From the NCBI GenBank assembly GCA_021613335.1, contig JAJTWR010000446.1:187501-251500 (forward strand): a stretch of 64,000 bases of DNA, written 5' to 3'. The notes under the pieces were generated by a model. That model worked only from the letters and a program-made list of their open reading frames with translations. It had not been told where the DNA came from and did no database searches. Made by a program: the position numbers and the translations under genes. Origin of the DNA: Whitmania pigra (Eukaryota > Annelida > Clitellata > Hirudinida > Haemopidae). Below, one piece after another: positions 30,364-47,023 of the stretch. Numbering within the stretch: the first letter of the stretch is position 1; every line of letters begins with the position of its first letter.

Positions 30364-31872
30364 ATGGCCAGATATTACACCTTTCAAACTTCACTTAGAA
30401 ACCTTCACGACGAAATATTTCCGCACGACTTGCCTCAAAGTAAATTTGATTGTTACTTTGATTTGATTTGACTTTCTTTCGTACACTATTCAATTACATA
30501 CTATACAATATACAATTGTATACACTATACACTAGCAATTGTATACTGTACAATTTGTATACTACAACATTTTAACAATTAAATTTAAGAAAGTAATAAT
30601 GCAAATCTTGTTGATGATCCTGACAACAGATCCATTGGATTGGACTTGTGATGACGTCAAGTGGTGGCTCCAATGGGCGATTGTTGAGTTTTCGTTTGAT
30701 ACTTTTGACGTCGAGAAGATCAACTTCGATGGAAAACAACTTGCTTCCATGGACCAATTGACCTTCTGCGCTATTTTTCCTGAATACATCGGAGATGTTT
30801 TGTGGCAGCATCTCGTCTCCCTCGTCAGAAATGGTATGCTGGCTTTTGTTTGTTGAAATCACAAAACAGCATTTGTTCTCGTTATGCTGGTCAATTCTTT
30901 TAACCAGTAAAAATTGCTATCTGGAACGCTAAGGGAGGCCTTTTAAATTTGAAACTGCATTTAACAATTAAATTGACAAAATTCTGTTTAATTCTAAAAT
31001 GAATTCATTCGGAAATGTTCGTTTTTATTTTTAAAAGTGGAATCTGCTCCATCGTACAACTTTTCAATAAAATGCAAAGGCACGCCGGGACGCGGTGACA
31101 ACAAAAGTGATTCTTGGGAATTTCCATATTTCGACATTTCAGGTGTTCAATCCAGGTGTGAGTAATTTAAATCGTCTGCGGAAAATCTCTTTAACAAAAA
31201 AAACTAATTATTTTTAATACGTTAATTGCAGACGATTTTCACGAGAGTTCGTATCCACCTTGGTTGAATAATCCGCACGACCCTCCACGCACCTGTTACC
31301 AACGGTCGAACTTTTCCGAAATCTGTTCAGCTTTCAACTACGAAACACCTGCCCAAGGATATCATCAGAACTTCTCCAGACTTCCAAGCTGCATGTACGA
31401 ATCTCCCTCTCAAAATCTTCCGGTCATCCATGCCTCTTTTAACCAATTTCCCATTCAAGGTTTTAATCACGTGACTTCAACCAAGGACCCAAAAACAATC
31501 GTCTCTCGAAGCATCGGTCAGGGACCAATACAGTTGTGGGAATTTCTCCTCGAACTTTTGCTCGATCCCCGCCTCAGTGACGTCATAGCATGGACGGGGG
31601 ACGGCTGGGAATTCAAGCTGATCAACCCGGAAGCTGTCGCTGAACTTTGGGGCAGGAAAAAGTGCAAACCCAGGATGAACTACGAGAAACTGAGCCGTGG
31701 TTTGAGATACTACTATGACAAGAAGATCATTATCAAAACGGCAGGCAAGAGATACGTGTATAGATTCGTATGCGACATGAGACAACTCGTTCACTGCGAC
31801 AGTCCACAAGAATTGCACTCCAGATATAAGACTAATTACAAAAACTCATTCTACAACGTTTACTCTCATTAG
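30364..31872 (+). CDS. ETS-family transcription factor with pointed domain (ETS1 type)
   Basis: Four phase-consistent exons (30364-30439, 30630-30833, 31038-31157, 31232-31872) give about 346 residues. Exon 2 encodes a SAM/pointed domain ([17 protein letters not shown], then [13 protein letters not shown]), a docking surface for kinases and co-factors. Exon 4 encodes the winged-helix ETS domain at about residues 229-315: [23 protein letters not shown], and the recognition helix [19 protein letters not shown] with both DNA-contacting Arg residues, then [13 protein letters not shown]. The sequence favours the ETS1/ETS2/pointed subgroup over GABPA. The domain lies close to the C-terminus as in ETS1. 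The pointed-domain exon joins MARYYTF... through an A|AT codon. Confidence 0.92.
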
Positions 31873-32758
31873 TAAGATTTGGTTATTCAATAAAAACATT
31901 TTATAAAGAATTAAGCATTTCTTAAGCGCCCCTTGAAAGCATTAATACCAATTGGCTCCTTACGAGTGGGAACTTCTTAGCGAGATTGGCAAACATCTGA
32001 CTCACTCACTTCTGGAGTAAATGCACTTGAAGCTGAAAATCAGTCGAGGAACAGGATTTAATGAAGTCTCCTTCAACATTCCTAACTCTGACAGCACACA
32101 TCCCAATTGCCATCGCTCACTCCATTTTCAACCAGCATTCGCATTTCCTGTACGCGGCCAATTCATATTCACATAGCATGAGACATATTCACGAAAGAAC
32201 TCGTCGTCTCTTCGAAGCCATTCAATTTTGACGATTCCTGCAGTAGAGTTACGGCAGTTAATTAGGTCCGCATCTTCATTATTCCTATCTTAGCTGAATG
32301 TAAAATGTTAATGACTAAAGACATTCCATTTTATTAATTATTACTTTAGCTGGCTTAGTCACCGCTGTTGTAATCAGAACCACGTTCGCAACCCACGCGA
32401 CGACTTGAAAACAATTTCCTGATCACCACGTATTTTTATGTATAGTGATATTACTGCTTTTTTGAGTTCAACTTGAACAAGTCTGCTATTATTCTGCACT
32501 TATTAATGAAAATAATCTTATTTATTATTGAGGTACATTTTTTAGGTCTTAATTTAAAGTATACATGTCTGGAAGGAATGTAAAGGCCATGGCAATATAA
32601 ATAGATGATAAACTTTAGCTACTGGAAAATCACAAGCATATAATACGAATAATATATAACAGATCAGAGACTTTCCACAAGCAATCAATAATTTAAACAT
32701 TTTTTTAAAGCCTTAAAAACAAGTAAACCCACAAAGCAATTCAAAAAGTAGGACGAGT

Positions 32759-37868
<5,110 letters not shown>

Positions 37869-38832
37869 TTTATGTTGCTATGGTGAAAACGATGCTCGAA
37901 GTGAGTCAAAAGTAAATCCTTGCAAAAATTAATTGTCATTAATTGTAATTAAATGATAAAATTGTACTTAAATGCACCAGAGATCACGTCCAGACCTAGA
38001 GCGGAGAACTAAAAAATGATGAGGATCATAAATTAATGGTGAATAAAGTTACCGATTGAAATTGAAATCAATTTGAGTTGTTTAAATGTATAGGTGCTAG
38101 CGAGATGAAACAAGAGAGGCTGGTTTGGAGCATTTGGTCATTTGGGGGAGGCAGGAGAGGGGACAATGATTTTCCATGACTTTAGACAAAAAAAACAGGT
38201 TAATTTTCCTACTCGACATCGTGAAGAAGGTGTCCAAAATTCCAACAGCGCACAGAGAAGACGCTTGCGGCCACTCGCAACAGGAAACGGGAGGTTTTAA
38301 AGTCATACACAAGTAAAATTGCCTTGTGTAGACAAGTTTTTAAATCATGAAAGAACGGAATAATTTACATTCAAATTATTTAATCAAATTGTGTAACGTT
38401 ATGAGCACGTTCTTTTTGTCAAATTGCCAATACCGAGATTTAATAGATGTACTTAAATACTCTTGTTGACCCCATAGCTAACATCATAATAGTAGAGATA
38501 TCCATTCACTTCAACCTGAAGAGACACGTCTTTCCTTAGATTGTGATAGGAACTGTTAATTGTTAATTGTTAACCCACCCATACATTACAAGTACAATTA
38601 AATCGATAACATACATAAACATATTTCTTGATATTATATCAAGAGAAGTGTGGGAAATAAACATAACAAAGAATATGGCAAACACCTTTTTTTTTAAACT
38701 AAATGAAATAAATTTTGCCACGGCATCAAAAAAAGTTTTCAACATGCTCACTGTGGTGCCATTCGAATTTTTGACATTCATAATTAAAAATCAACATCGA
38801 CTTCTCAAGTGCAGAACCGATTAACAGATAAA
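37869..38832. other. Intergenic between RSPH10B and the LTR element
   Basis: This presumably holds the RSPH10B promoter. A minus-strand frame at 38312-38097 and two overlapping frames near 38563-38824 show no known motif and no splice support. Confidence 0.4.
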
Positions 38833-39144
38833 TAATGTTGTAAACTTAGATTTTTGGAAATTAATTAAGTTTATATTGCTAATATAATTAAATTTGTACT
38901 TAATTATATTTGGCATCTTTTCCGGGCACGTGAGATCTATTTTTGCTACAGAAAAGCATTCTCGATAATCACCTGACAAACAACGAGAATCAAGTCAACT
39001 TAGAAGCCCAAATAACCATTTGCATCCTTAAGTACCTCAATTCCTTCAACGCTTAACTTCTATTATTCAGTTCCGTTAACTGAATACCTGCTCTAATAAA
39101 CTTATTAGTTAACTTACTTATTTGCGGACCCCCGGGTTATTTCA
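38833..39144 (+). repeat. 5' LTR of the SAP-ORF element
   Basis: About 312 bp, ending GACCCCCGGGTTATTTCA, one base before the primer-binding site. It contains GGCACGTGAG and an AATAAA-like AATAAACTT near its end. Confidence 0.88.
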
Positions 39145-39178
39145 TTGGTGTCAGGAGTGGGATCCCAAAAAGTAAGTC

Positions 39179-40270
39179 ATGAGCAAGGTCTTAGAAGATT
39201 TAACTTTTGCTGGAATGAGACGTGAGCTTAAGTTGAGGCAAATGGATTCGAAAGGCTCCAGGGAAGAATTGCAGGATCGCCTGCTGTCGTGGATAGTAGA
39301 CCAGGGTGAGGATCCAGAAGCTTATATGTTTGTTGATCCGGGTCTGAAATGGGTGATGGGAAATATAAATAAAATGATGCAAAGCTTTGAAGAAAAGATA
39401 GAAAAAGTAACTGAGGTTTTCTCCAACAAGGCCTCTACTAGCTACCAACCGGAGGAGACTCCATCAAGCACCATAAACATCATGCCAGCTGAGGCCTCAG
39501 CAGTGTACCCGATTGCCACACTGGTTTCGGTTGAGAAGGAGACCGAGGAAATTGTAGATGGAAGAACTTTGGAAAGCGAAGTGTTTCTTCCATGGAGTGA
39601 GGAATCGGGAATGGAGCTGAGGAAAGAGCTGGGTGAGGAGAACGGTGCTGAGGAGACCTTTGCTGAGGTGAGTGAGGCCAGTTTGGTGGTTGACGGGGAC
39701 AGTCCAATAGTGGAGCTCCCAATAAATGTTGAGAATGAGGACAAAGGTGAGCTGAGAGAAAGTTTCGCAAACTCCAGAGAAGTCGCGCCAGTGCCCGATG
39801 AGCCAATTCCGTGCACGATTGCCTCGTTGGTATCGGTTGTGGAGAGAACCGAGGAAATAATTGAAGAGGGGACTTTGGGAGAGACCAGAGTGGAGCCTCC
39901 TCGAGTCGAGGAATCAGTGGAGGAACTGGACCCGGAAAACAGTGGCGATCGATTTGAGCTGGGAGTTTCCGAATTCGATTCAGCTGTGGATATAGTGGAG
40001 GTTGGAGCTGCGGATGTCATTGTAACTGACAGGGGAGATGTTGACGGTGAGGTACTCGGCGGTCGTGAGTACGTGGTTGATAAGGTTGGATCAATGTCTG
40101 AGGAGTTCATTTGTGGAGTTCTCAGTCAGGGCGGGCTTTCTGGCCTTCGGAAGTCGTCGGAGATTCGAGGCGAGCATTTAGTGCTGTTGGTTGTTTTACT
40201 GATCTTTTTTTCAGCAAGCGTTTTAGTAGAGATACGAGAAGAGGAAGGGCTCGCATTGAAACAATGGTGA
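39179..40270 (+). CDS. SAP-like domain protein with C-terminal hydrophobic segment, LTR-element ORF
   Basis: 363 residues. Residues about 6-41 (LTFAGMRRELKLRQMDSKG, then REELQDRLLSWI) match a SAP domain, a helix-turn-helix found in DNA-binding and some retroelement Gag proteins. The middle is very acidic and contains an internal duplication: PIATLVSVEKETEEIVDG (near nucleotide 39510) and TIASLVSVVERTEEIIEEG (near 39815). Near the C-terminus, HLVLLVVLLIFFSASVLV is hydrophobic enough to span a membrane. No zinc knuckle, protease or polymerase is visible. After the stop, another frame (40271-40386) reads VRDCVPRVKMKVAHIPQLAKY, which may be a remnant of a longer parent element. Function is unknown; a Gag-derived protein is my inference. 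Confidence 0.75.
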   Translation: MSKVLEDLTFAGMRRELKLRQMDSKGSREELQDRLLSWIVDQGEDPEAYMFVDPGLKWVMGNINKMMQSFEEKIEKVTEVFSNKASTSYQPEETPSSTINIMPAEASAVYPIATLVSVEKETEEIVDGRTLESEVFLPWSEESGMELRKELGEENGAEETFAEVSEASLVVDGDSPIVELPINVENEDKGELRESFANSREVAPVPDEPIPCTIASLVSVVERTEEIIEEGTLGETRVEPPRVEESVEELDPENSGDRFELGVSEFDSAVDIVEVGAADVIVTDRGDVDGEVLGGREYVVDKVGSMSEEFICGVLSQGGLSGLRKSSEIRGEHLVLLVVLLIFFSASVLVEIREEEGLALKQW

Positions 40271-40394
40271 TGCATGGGCACCATGTTAGAGATTGTGTCC
40301 CGAGAGTAAAAATGAAGGTGGCACACATTCCCCAACTGGCGAAGTACCACGGGGAGCAGCAGTCTGTTCGGGACGAACAGATTTAAGGAGGGTG

Positions 40395-40706
40395 TAATGT
40401 TGTAAACTTAGATTTTTGGAAATTAATTAAGTTTATATTGCTAATATAATTAAATTTGTACTTAATTATATTTGGCATCTTTTCCGGGCACGTGAGATCT
40501 ATTTTTGCTACAGAAAAGCATTCTCGATAATCACCTGACAAACAACGAGAATCAAGTCAACTTAGAAGCCCAAATAACCATTTGCATCCTTAAGTACCTC
40601 AATTCCTTCAACACTTAACTTCTATTATTCAGTTCCGTTAACTGAATACCTGCTCTAATAAACTTATTAGTTAACTTACTTATTTGCGGACCCCCGGGTT
40701 ATTTCA
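40395..40706 (+). repeat. 3' LTR of the SAP-ORF element
   Basis: About 312 bp, one mismatch to the 5' copy. It ends 203 bp before the Kir channel start codon, so its promoter activity could reach that gene. Confidence 0.88.
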
Positions 40707-40909
40707 ATATTTTAAGTATAATTAAAATGAGTGTTTATCCTTTGTTTGAACGCAGAAATTGCATATTGCTTTGAGAAAAACTCACAGCACGAAATCGCGA
40801 TAATGACAAGTTCAAGAGCTTAAAGCCGAGGATTGAAATTATATTTATATCTGCAGGTTCTCGAACACCAAATTTTAACTGAAGTGTTGAAAGACTGCGA
40901 TTAATAAAT

Positions 40910-42629
40910 ATGATTATGGATTCTAAAAGTGATAAAGCAGCCAAAAAACCAAGATTTTCTGTTATGCAGATAAAACCTAAACCAGAGGAACCGATTCTGA
41001 AACTGTCCTTGAGTGATGATCAAACAAGTGACCTTTTAAGGAAGTTTTCAGAGGTCGACGCTAGAGATCGGGATAAAGCCTTAGCTCAAATCAAGATTAA
41101 AGATGAAGCTAATTTGTGTAGACACAGACCAACTTTAACTAAATTGAATTACTTTAAACCTTCTTTGTCAAATTCTGGATCGAAATACCTACATGCTGAA
41201 GAATCTCATAATTTCATTAATGTCACAGAAAAATCTAAGCACAGCACAAAACATTCGAATGAAAATAGCTCTCTTTATACAAAACGTCTTGTAGAAAAAA
41301 ATGGATCCTGCAATGTTATTCCAAGATCTTCTAAAAGACACAGGTTCTTGAGTGACTTTTACACTACTTTATCGGATCTCAAATGGCGATATTGCCTACT
41401 GCTTTCGATAGCAGCAAATATATCAACCTGGACGTTGTTTGCAATGATTTATTACGTAATCATCTCGATCCATCAAGATGTAAGCAATCACGATAATCCA
41501 GAATGGGATGCTTGCATTTTGAATGTGAATGGATTCATAACTTGTTTCTTGTTTTCAATTGAAACCCAGCACACTATTGGATATGGTTTTAGAGCCATGA
41601 AGGAAATCTGTCCATCTGCTATCGTAATTTGGAAAGTGCAATCGTCGTCAGGCATTTTAATAAACAGTCTATTCTGTGGATTAATATTTGCGAAACTTAT
41701 GAGCCCTCAATACAGATCGAAACTCATAAGGTTCAGTCGTCAGGCAGTTATATCTTTTAATAATGGTGTTCCCAATTTCATATTCAGAGTTATCGATTTT
41801 AAAGAATCAAACCTCGTCAATTGCAATGTCAAAGCTGTTCTCATCAGAGATCACGTAACAAAAGAAGGAGAATTTATCCCGTTTTATAACAGAAGCCTCA
41901 CTTTGAACATCGAGGAAACTGCTGGTAGCAACCTATTTTTGGCTTGGCCTGTTAATGTTATTCATGTCATCGATAGCCAAAGTCCTCTCTTCGGTTTGAC
42001 ACCGAGAGAACTTCAAGAAGAATATTTGGAGATCATTGTGATACTTGAAGGAGTTGTAGAGAACAGTGGCAAACTCATGCAGGTATATAACATACAATCG
42101 TATCTTAATTTATATAATATTAATTTGTTTTTGTTTAAATGGTAAGCTGCGTATTGAAAAGTTTTATTTAAAAACAAATTACTTCTGTTTTCAAATTCCC
42201 TAAAACACATTTTCAAGTGTTAGATTCACTTTTAAAATATACTTCCAGTTCATTGCAATTTCTCTCCTCAACAGTTACGTCATTATTTCGTTACCATTGA
42301 TCAAAAATAATCAAAAATAATTCACTTTATTACATAAAATTATTTTGTTGTTCAAATAAGCTTTTATGTTACATGTTTGAAGTGCCGTGTGGGTGTTTAA
42401 TAACACTTTCTTTAATTCTATATTGCATTTTTTATTTTAGGTTCGAACTTCTTACACCGCAAAGGAGATTTTATGGGGAGCTTCGTTTTCACCCATTTTA
42501 ACTTTCAATTCTTCCACGAAAAAAAACGAAATAGACTACGACAATTTCGAGGAAATTCTACTGACTCTTCCTCTACCACTAATTCATTTTAAAAATCATG
42601 AAATTCTCATAGATGTCTCAGAATCATAA
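40910..42629 (+). CDS. Inward-rectifier potassium channel (Kir), 2 exons
   Basis: Exon 1 is 40910-42082 and exon 2 is 42441-42629, joined in phase 0, giving about 453 residues. A long basic N-terminal tail is followed by the slide helix and M1 (YCLLLSIAANISTWTLFAM). The pore helix and filter are FSIETQHTIGYGFR (TIGYG at residues 222-226), followed by M2 and the cytoplasmic immunoglobulin-like domain (FRVIDFKESNLVNCNVKAVLI, EGEFIPF, LEIIVILEGVVE, SYTAKEILWGASF). The extracellular Cys pair of Kir channels (DACILNV and KEICPS) is present. His221 replaces the usual Thr before TIGYG. The rectification-controller position in M2 is Asn252 rather than Asp, suggesting weak rectification. An upstream non-coding or coding exon is possible. 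Confidence 0.92.
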
Positions 42630-44246
42630 AGTCCTAATGAATGTCGAGATCGTTGAGACACAATAGATACAAGCTTTATTGTATGAGCTGCTTCAGTCCA
42701 CTTAAGTTGATTCTTTAACCAATATTTTGCTGAATGTGCACTTCTTGCTCGATGTTCTTTATGGATATGATTACTTGAAATTTATTATTATTATTGTAAT
42801 TTTATTTGTAAAGCAATATTAAGTTTATTATTATTAGTATGTTCAGAGCAATGTTTGTTTATGTTTAATGGAAATTAATGTTAATTTCAATCTTAATGTA
42901 ATTTTAGTTCGTTCAATTTAAGATAACTTTCAAATAGAAGCTAAATAGCAATAGCTAATAAGATAACACATTCCTTGCTTGTCGAACTGAAGTGTCTTGC
43001 ATAACTGATTTGGTTTCTTGAGATTCTGTTCGACATGAAATTTGTTACCAGAAATCGGTTAAATTACGCTTTTAAGGGAAATACGTGTAATGTATATTTA
43101 TAAAAATCAGAAATTTGAAGAATTTTAAGGCATGTCAAATAAAAGTGAACCATTATAAATTTTCTGTTTTGTAAGCTTTTTAAAAAAAGCATTTGTAAAG
43201 CTTTACAATAGTCTTTCTAATCATCGTCACTAATATTTGTCGTGAATTATAAATTTCTTGTGTTCTTTTTTCTCTAAAATTGTTGTCGTTGTCTCAAGTG
43301 GTCCAAAACAAAATTCCGTGGCTCTAGTTTAACTTGCCTTAAGAGAAAGCAGCCACGTAGCTTTGATTCGGTGATTGCAATAAGTCTGGTCTTCAACTAT
43401 TTTTTGTTGAAAAAAGTTTGTTCTTAGCACACATTTTGAAGTCCTTGAGAATCAATTTTGTTGCATTGCACTGAAGATATGAACACACAAGCTCGCAAGC
43501 TTACAAACTCACAAACAACCCAACGATGTCCCTGGATTTGAAAGGTTCCACGACTTAAACATTCCTGGCTTTTTCTGTTTTCATTTTTATTTTGTTTAAT
43601 TAGATTTTTAGTTTAAATATAAAAATCAATGTTTGTTGTTGCTACTTTAAAGCGGATGAACGAAGCTATAATAAGATAAAGTGACAGTATTAGATTTTAA
43701 TGAATATTCATTAGTTTATCAAGCAAATAGTCAGATGACGAATTCACAGGATCTGGATCTCTTCAAAACAACTTAGGAAGCCCATGGAAAATTACTGAAT
43801 TGCATTATAAAGGAAAGCTCTTGGGGCGAAGAATGTGAGTGGATAACTGGCTGAGTGGATGGAAAATTATGATAAGATTGGGGATGATGGATTGAGAGTG
43901 AATGGTACTTTAGATATCGATTAATTTTGTAGAAAATACAAATAAACGAAAGCAAGTTTATTCATTGAAATAGTCAATAATTCAATAAAATTCAAACATT
44001 TAATTCTAAAACACTTCAGAGACCAAATGAACGAAACAGATGTGCGCGTTTAAGATATGGAGCACAGAAAACAGCCATTTGCAGTCGTAGGGCTGCGAAA
44101 AAGTTAGCGCATGTAAAACTTTTCTAACAACATACAAATAAGTAATTTTAAATTAAAATAACCTAAATTAAAAAAAAATCTGTATAAAATATTGAACAAT
44201 CAAACGGATAGAAATATCGCAAGAGTTGTTAGAACATAAGAATCTT
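42630..44246. other. Intergenic, no supported gene
   Basis: AT-rich sequence between the converging Kir and inhibitor genes. An AATAAA at about 43139 could end the Kir transcript. A minus-strand frame 43955-43773 has no known motif. Confidence 0.4.
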
Positions 44247-45077
44247 TTATCCGATGTACGGAGGATTTTGTACGAGTCCACGTTCGCATAACAAGATCCT
44301 CACTCTGTTTGGTCTGAAGTCGATGCTGAGTGGCCAACCCATGGGGATTATTTCCACCTGCACATGATGATGATAATGCTGATGGATTAGACGTTAAGAT
44401 GGCGACGGCGATGGCGGTGATGATGATTGCAACAAGAAGCTAATTCACCCCAATTTCTCGTGGAAAAATAATTTTTAATTTCTTCAAATGCAAAAAATAA
44501 GAATTTATGTCGAGGAAATAAGTAATTACGCACAAAATTTTTTATTTAATTCGAATGGTTACTTATTTTAGGAATGAGATAAAATCCGATAAAAGATTCA
44601 TCGTAAGAAATACCTCGAGACTTGGATACTCAGCTAAAATAGCTTCTCTAGCCTCTTCTCCTGTCTTGTGGAAAGTCATTCGTGTTAAATAAAGATATGA
44701 ACAAATTAATTAATTATCGAATAAGCCGTGTATATTCAATTAATTAATTTGCAATTAAAAACCATTTTCCAGAACACTAAATCATTACTTACTTTAATTT
44801 ATAAATGCAAACTATGGAATAATACTGATTTTCAACAAATGACTTTTAATTATTTTCAATTACTTTTCCGACTAATTCAGGCCATGTTTTCGTTGGGTCT
44901 GGAGTACTTCTTTCTTCCTCCAAAACTTCAACATCCCTTTTTTCCTCTTCTTCGAAGCTTGAGAATGAACAACGAAAGTTCAAGCACAATTTGAAAGCAT
45001 TGAAATGTTCTTCTTCCAACTCACGGATGACAACTGCAGAGAACCAAGAAACTCAACACAATCAACAAACTCTTCAT
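44247..45077 (-). CDS. Secreted eglin-like serine protease inhibitor (potato inhibitor I family), 4 exons
   Basis: Exons 45077-45025, 44957-44864, 44664-44614 and 44357-44247 join in phase and give 102 residues. Exon 1 is a signal peptide (MKSLLIVLSFLVLCSCH). Exon 2 adds an acidic propeptide-like stretch, then TWPELVGK. Exon 3 is TGEEAREAILAEYPSLE. Exon 4 is VEIIPMGWPLSIDFRPNRVR to PPYIG. Order and spacing match eglin c (the FPEVVGKT...AREYF core, the binding loop, and the RxNRVR scaffold whose Arg residues brace the loop). By alignment the P1-P1' bond is Ile78-Asp79, where eglin has Leu-Asp, so elastase/chymotrypsin-like targets are plausible. Cys90 is unusual for this mostly disulphide-poor family. 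The family is known from leeches, which supports the host assignment. Confidence 0.85.
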
Positions 45078-47000
45078 CTTTCTTCTTCTCAACTGTTCAT
45101 GCTCTTCTTCTATTTATAGCTCATTCATGGAGTTCACACTCGCTCATTCACCTACACACAGACACACACACACACATGTACCATACAATCACTCGTTCTC
45201 GCCCTTAATTATGAAAGTAACTGATCCATCCATAATTTTTAGATTGGTTCATACAAATAATAGATACAAACACAACTTTGAATTGAATTGCGCTTAATAT
45301 CATACATTTAAATTTAATATTATATATTTGAATTTGATATAATATATTTCAATTGTTTTAATATATAAAATATTATATTTCATATTCATAGTTAAAATAT
45401 TAATTATTCTTTTATTAATAATGATTAATAATTATTCATTTATTAATAATAAATTACTTATAATAATATAAGATAAATATTATAAAAACATTTATTATAA
45501 TATATAGTGATAATTACTTTGATTATCTTTAAAAGATTAATTTAATTGTTACAATTCCACAACTTAATAGATCGGATGAAATAGCGGTTAAATGTTTATT
45601 TATTAATTGTTAATAATAATTGATTATGATCAAGGGAATAATATTCATTAGTAAAATTATATTGATTGAATTTAATTAATTATGAATAAATAAGTGATTA
45701 ATTTCATTAAGATTTTTACTTTTTGTGTCAATAGATCATCAATATGCATGATATAACAATATACTAAGTAGGTTTTTGTGTAAGGTAATATTGCGATGGT
45801 GATGATGATGATATCGAAGTTGTTGTTGTTGTTGTTATTGTACAAAGTCACGTATACAATATTCTTGAACCGGACCTAAGATCAGGTGATATATTTTCAC
45901 AAATTCAACCTGGTATTTCGAAGCTCATCATCAACTCACTAGCTACATCACCGTGTAATATATGATATGCATCAAATATCGCTATGGCATATTTCCATCA
46001 TCATCAACATCATCATCGGCAGAGGGTCGTCATCATCACTATCACCACAGATCATCATCATCATAGCATCATCATCATCATCATCACTAACCAAGTAGTG
46101 CCTCGAAATAAGAAATCTGATCTTCAGCTGTTCATGGAAGAAGTGCATGTTGAGTGGAAATAAACAAGTGATTCATGTTGAACTCATTCAGGTTCTTATT
46201 ACAAATTAATTAATTAATACTCCTGTAAGTCGTGTATTACTTTCATAATTTGTTTTTCACCAATCAATAATTACAACCCTAACTAACGACATGGGTATAC
46301 TGACGTTGTAGCAGACAAAATCAAGTTATTACTTTTTTAGGATTTTTTTGTTTATTAATAATGAATTGTTGATTTGTTTTTGTTATTATAAACGATTTGA
46401 CGTAAAAATTATATTTTAAATCAAAATTAAAAATGCAAGCAGTTAACATGAGTCATGTTGTTATCTTTTCATTGAAACTGCGTTCTTTTTATTGACGTCA
46501 ATCAGAATTTTTCTGAATTTTAATGAATTACAAGCATTATACACTGGCACACGATAACTCACCTCTGACACTGTATGGAAAGCAACGAAATCATAAAATC
46601 ATAAAATGGCATCATAAAACAAGTACAACGATTCAAAGACTGACTCCAAATTTTCACAGAGAGTCTTCAAATGCACTTTGGGAAATATGGAAAATCGATT
46701 TCATTAATTAAACTTTTCGAGCGATTAAATTTTTGGAGCATGAAGCAGTTTGTAGTGGTGACCTCTCGTAGGAGAATAGTTCAGTCTGAATTTATAAAGT
46801 CTTTCCGAGTCAATTAATCTATACAATACTTTAATATCAGCACGTGGTGCCTATTTGCTTATTTGGTATTGCAATGTTGTAAACTATTTCTGAGCCCTCT
46901 AAACGTTATTGATCGAAGAAACAATGTCATTGACATCAACACATTTGAATGTAATCTAGTGAATAGCATAATTGATTTATGAAACATTTGTTCGACTGAT
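45078..47000. other. Intergenic with microsatellites
   Basis: A CA-rich run lies at 45160-45176. TGATGATGATGATAT is at about 45797-45812. A long CAT/CATCAT series runs through 45990-46090. No exon is supported. AT content is very high from 45220 to 45740. Confidence 0.5.
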
Positions 47001-47023
47001 GCAACTATCGGGAAGAAACGAAG

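Larger units (their letters stand above)
38833..40706 (+). mobile_element. Compact LTR retroelement encoding a SAP-domain protein
   Basis: Direct repeats of about 312 bp (38833-39144 and 40395-40706) differ at one position I could find (CAACGCTTAAC versus CAACACTTAAC). After the first comes TGGTGTCAGGAGTGGGATC, a primer-binding site of the tRNA-Leu type common in Ty3/Gypsy elements. Before the second lies the purine tract AAGGAGGG. Only about 1.25 kb separates the LTRs, and it holds one long ORF without protease, reverse transcriptase or integrase. Reverse transcription must therefore be supplied in trans. The LTR start is uncertain by 2-3 bp because the 3' copy reads TGTAATG and the 5' copy AATAATG. 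A clear target duplication was not found. Confidence 0.85.

Noticed and set aside
30562..31818. Minus-strand ORFs across the ETS gene
   Set aside because: They overlap exons with unmistakable pointed and ETS motifs on the plus strand.
39200..40350. Minus-strand Ser/Pro-rich ORFs opposite the SAP-domain ORF
   Set aside because: They are complements of Glu/Val-rich codons; the plus strand has the LTR orientation, primer site and SAP motif.
46523..46711. 62-residue ORF after the microsatellite region
   Set aside because: No motif, no splice context, and composition like the surrounding AT-rich DNA.
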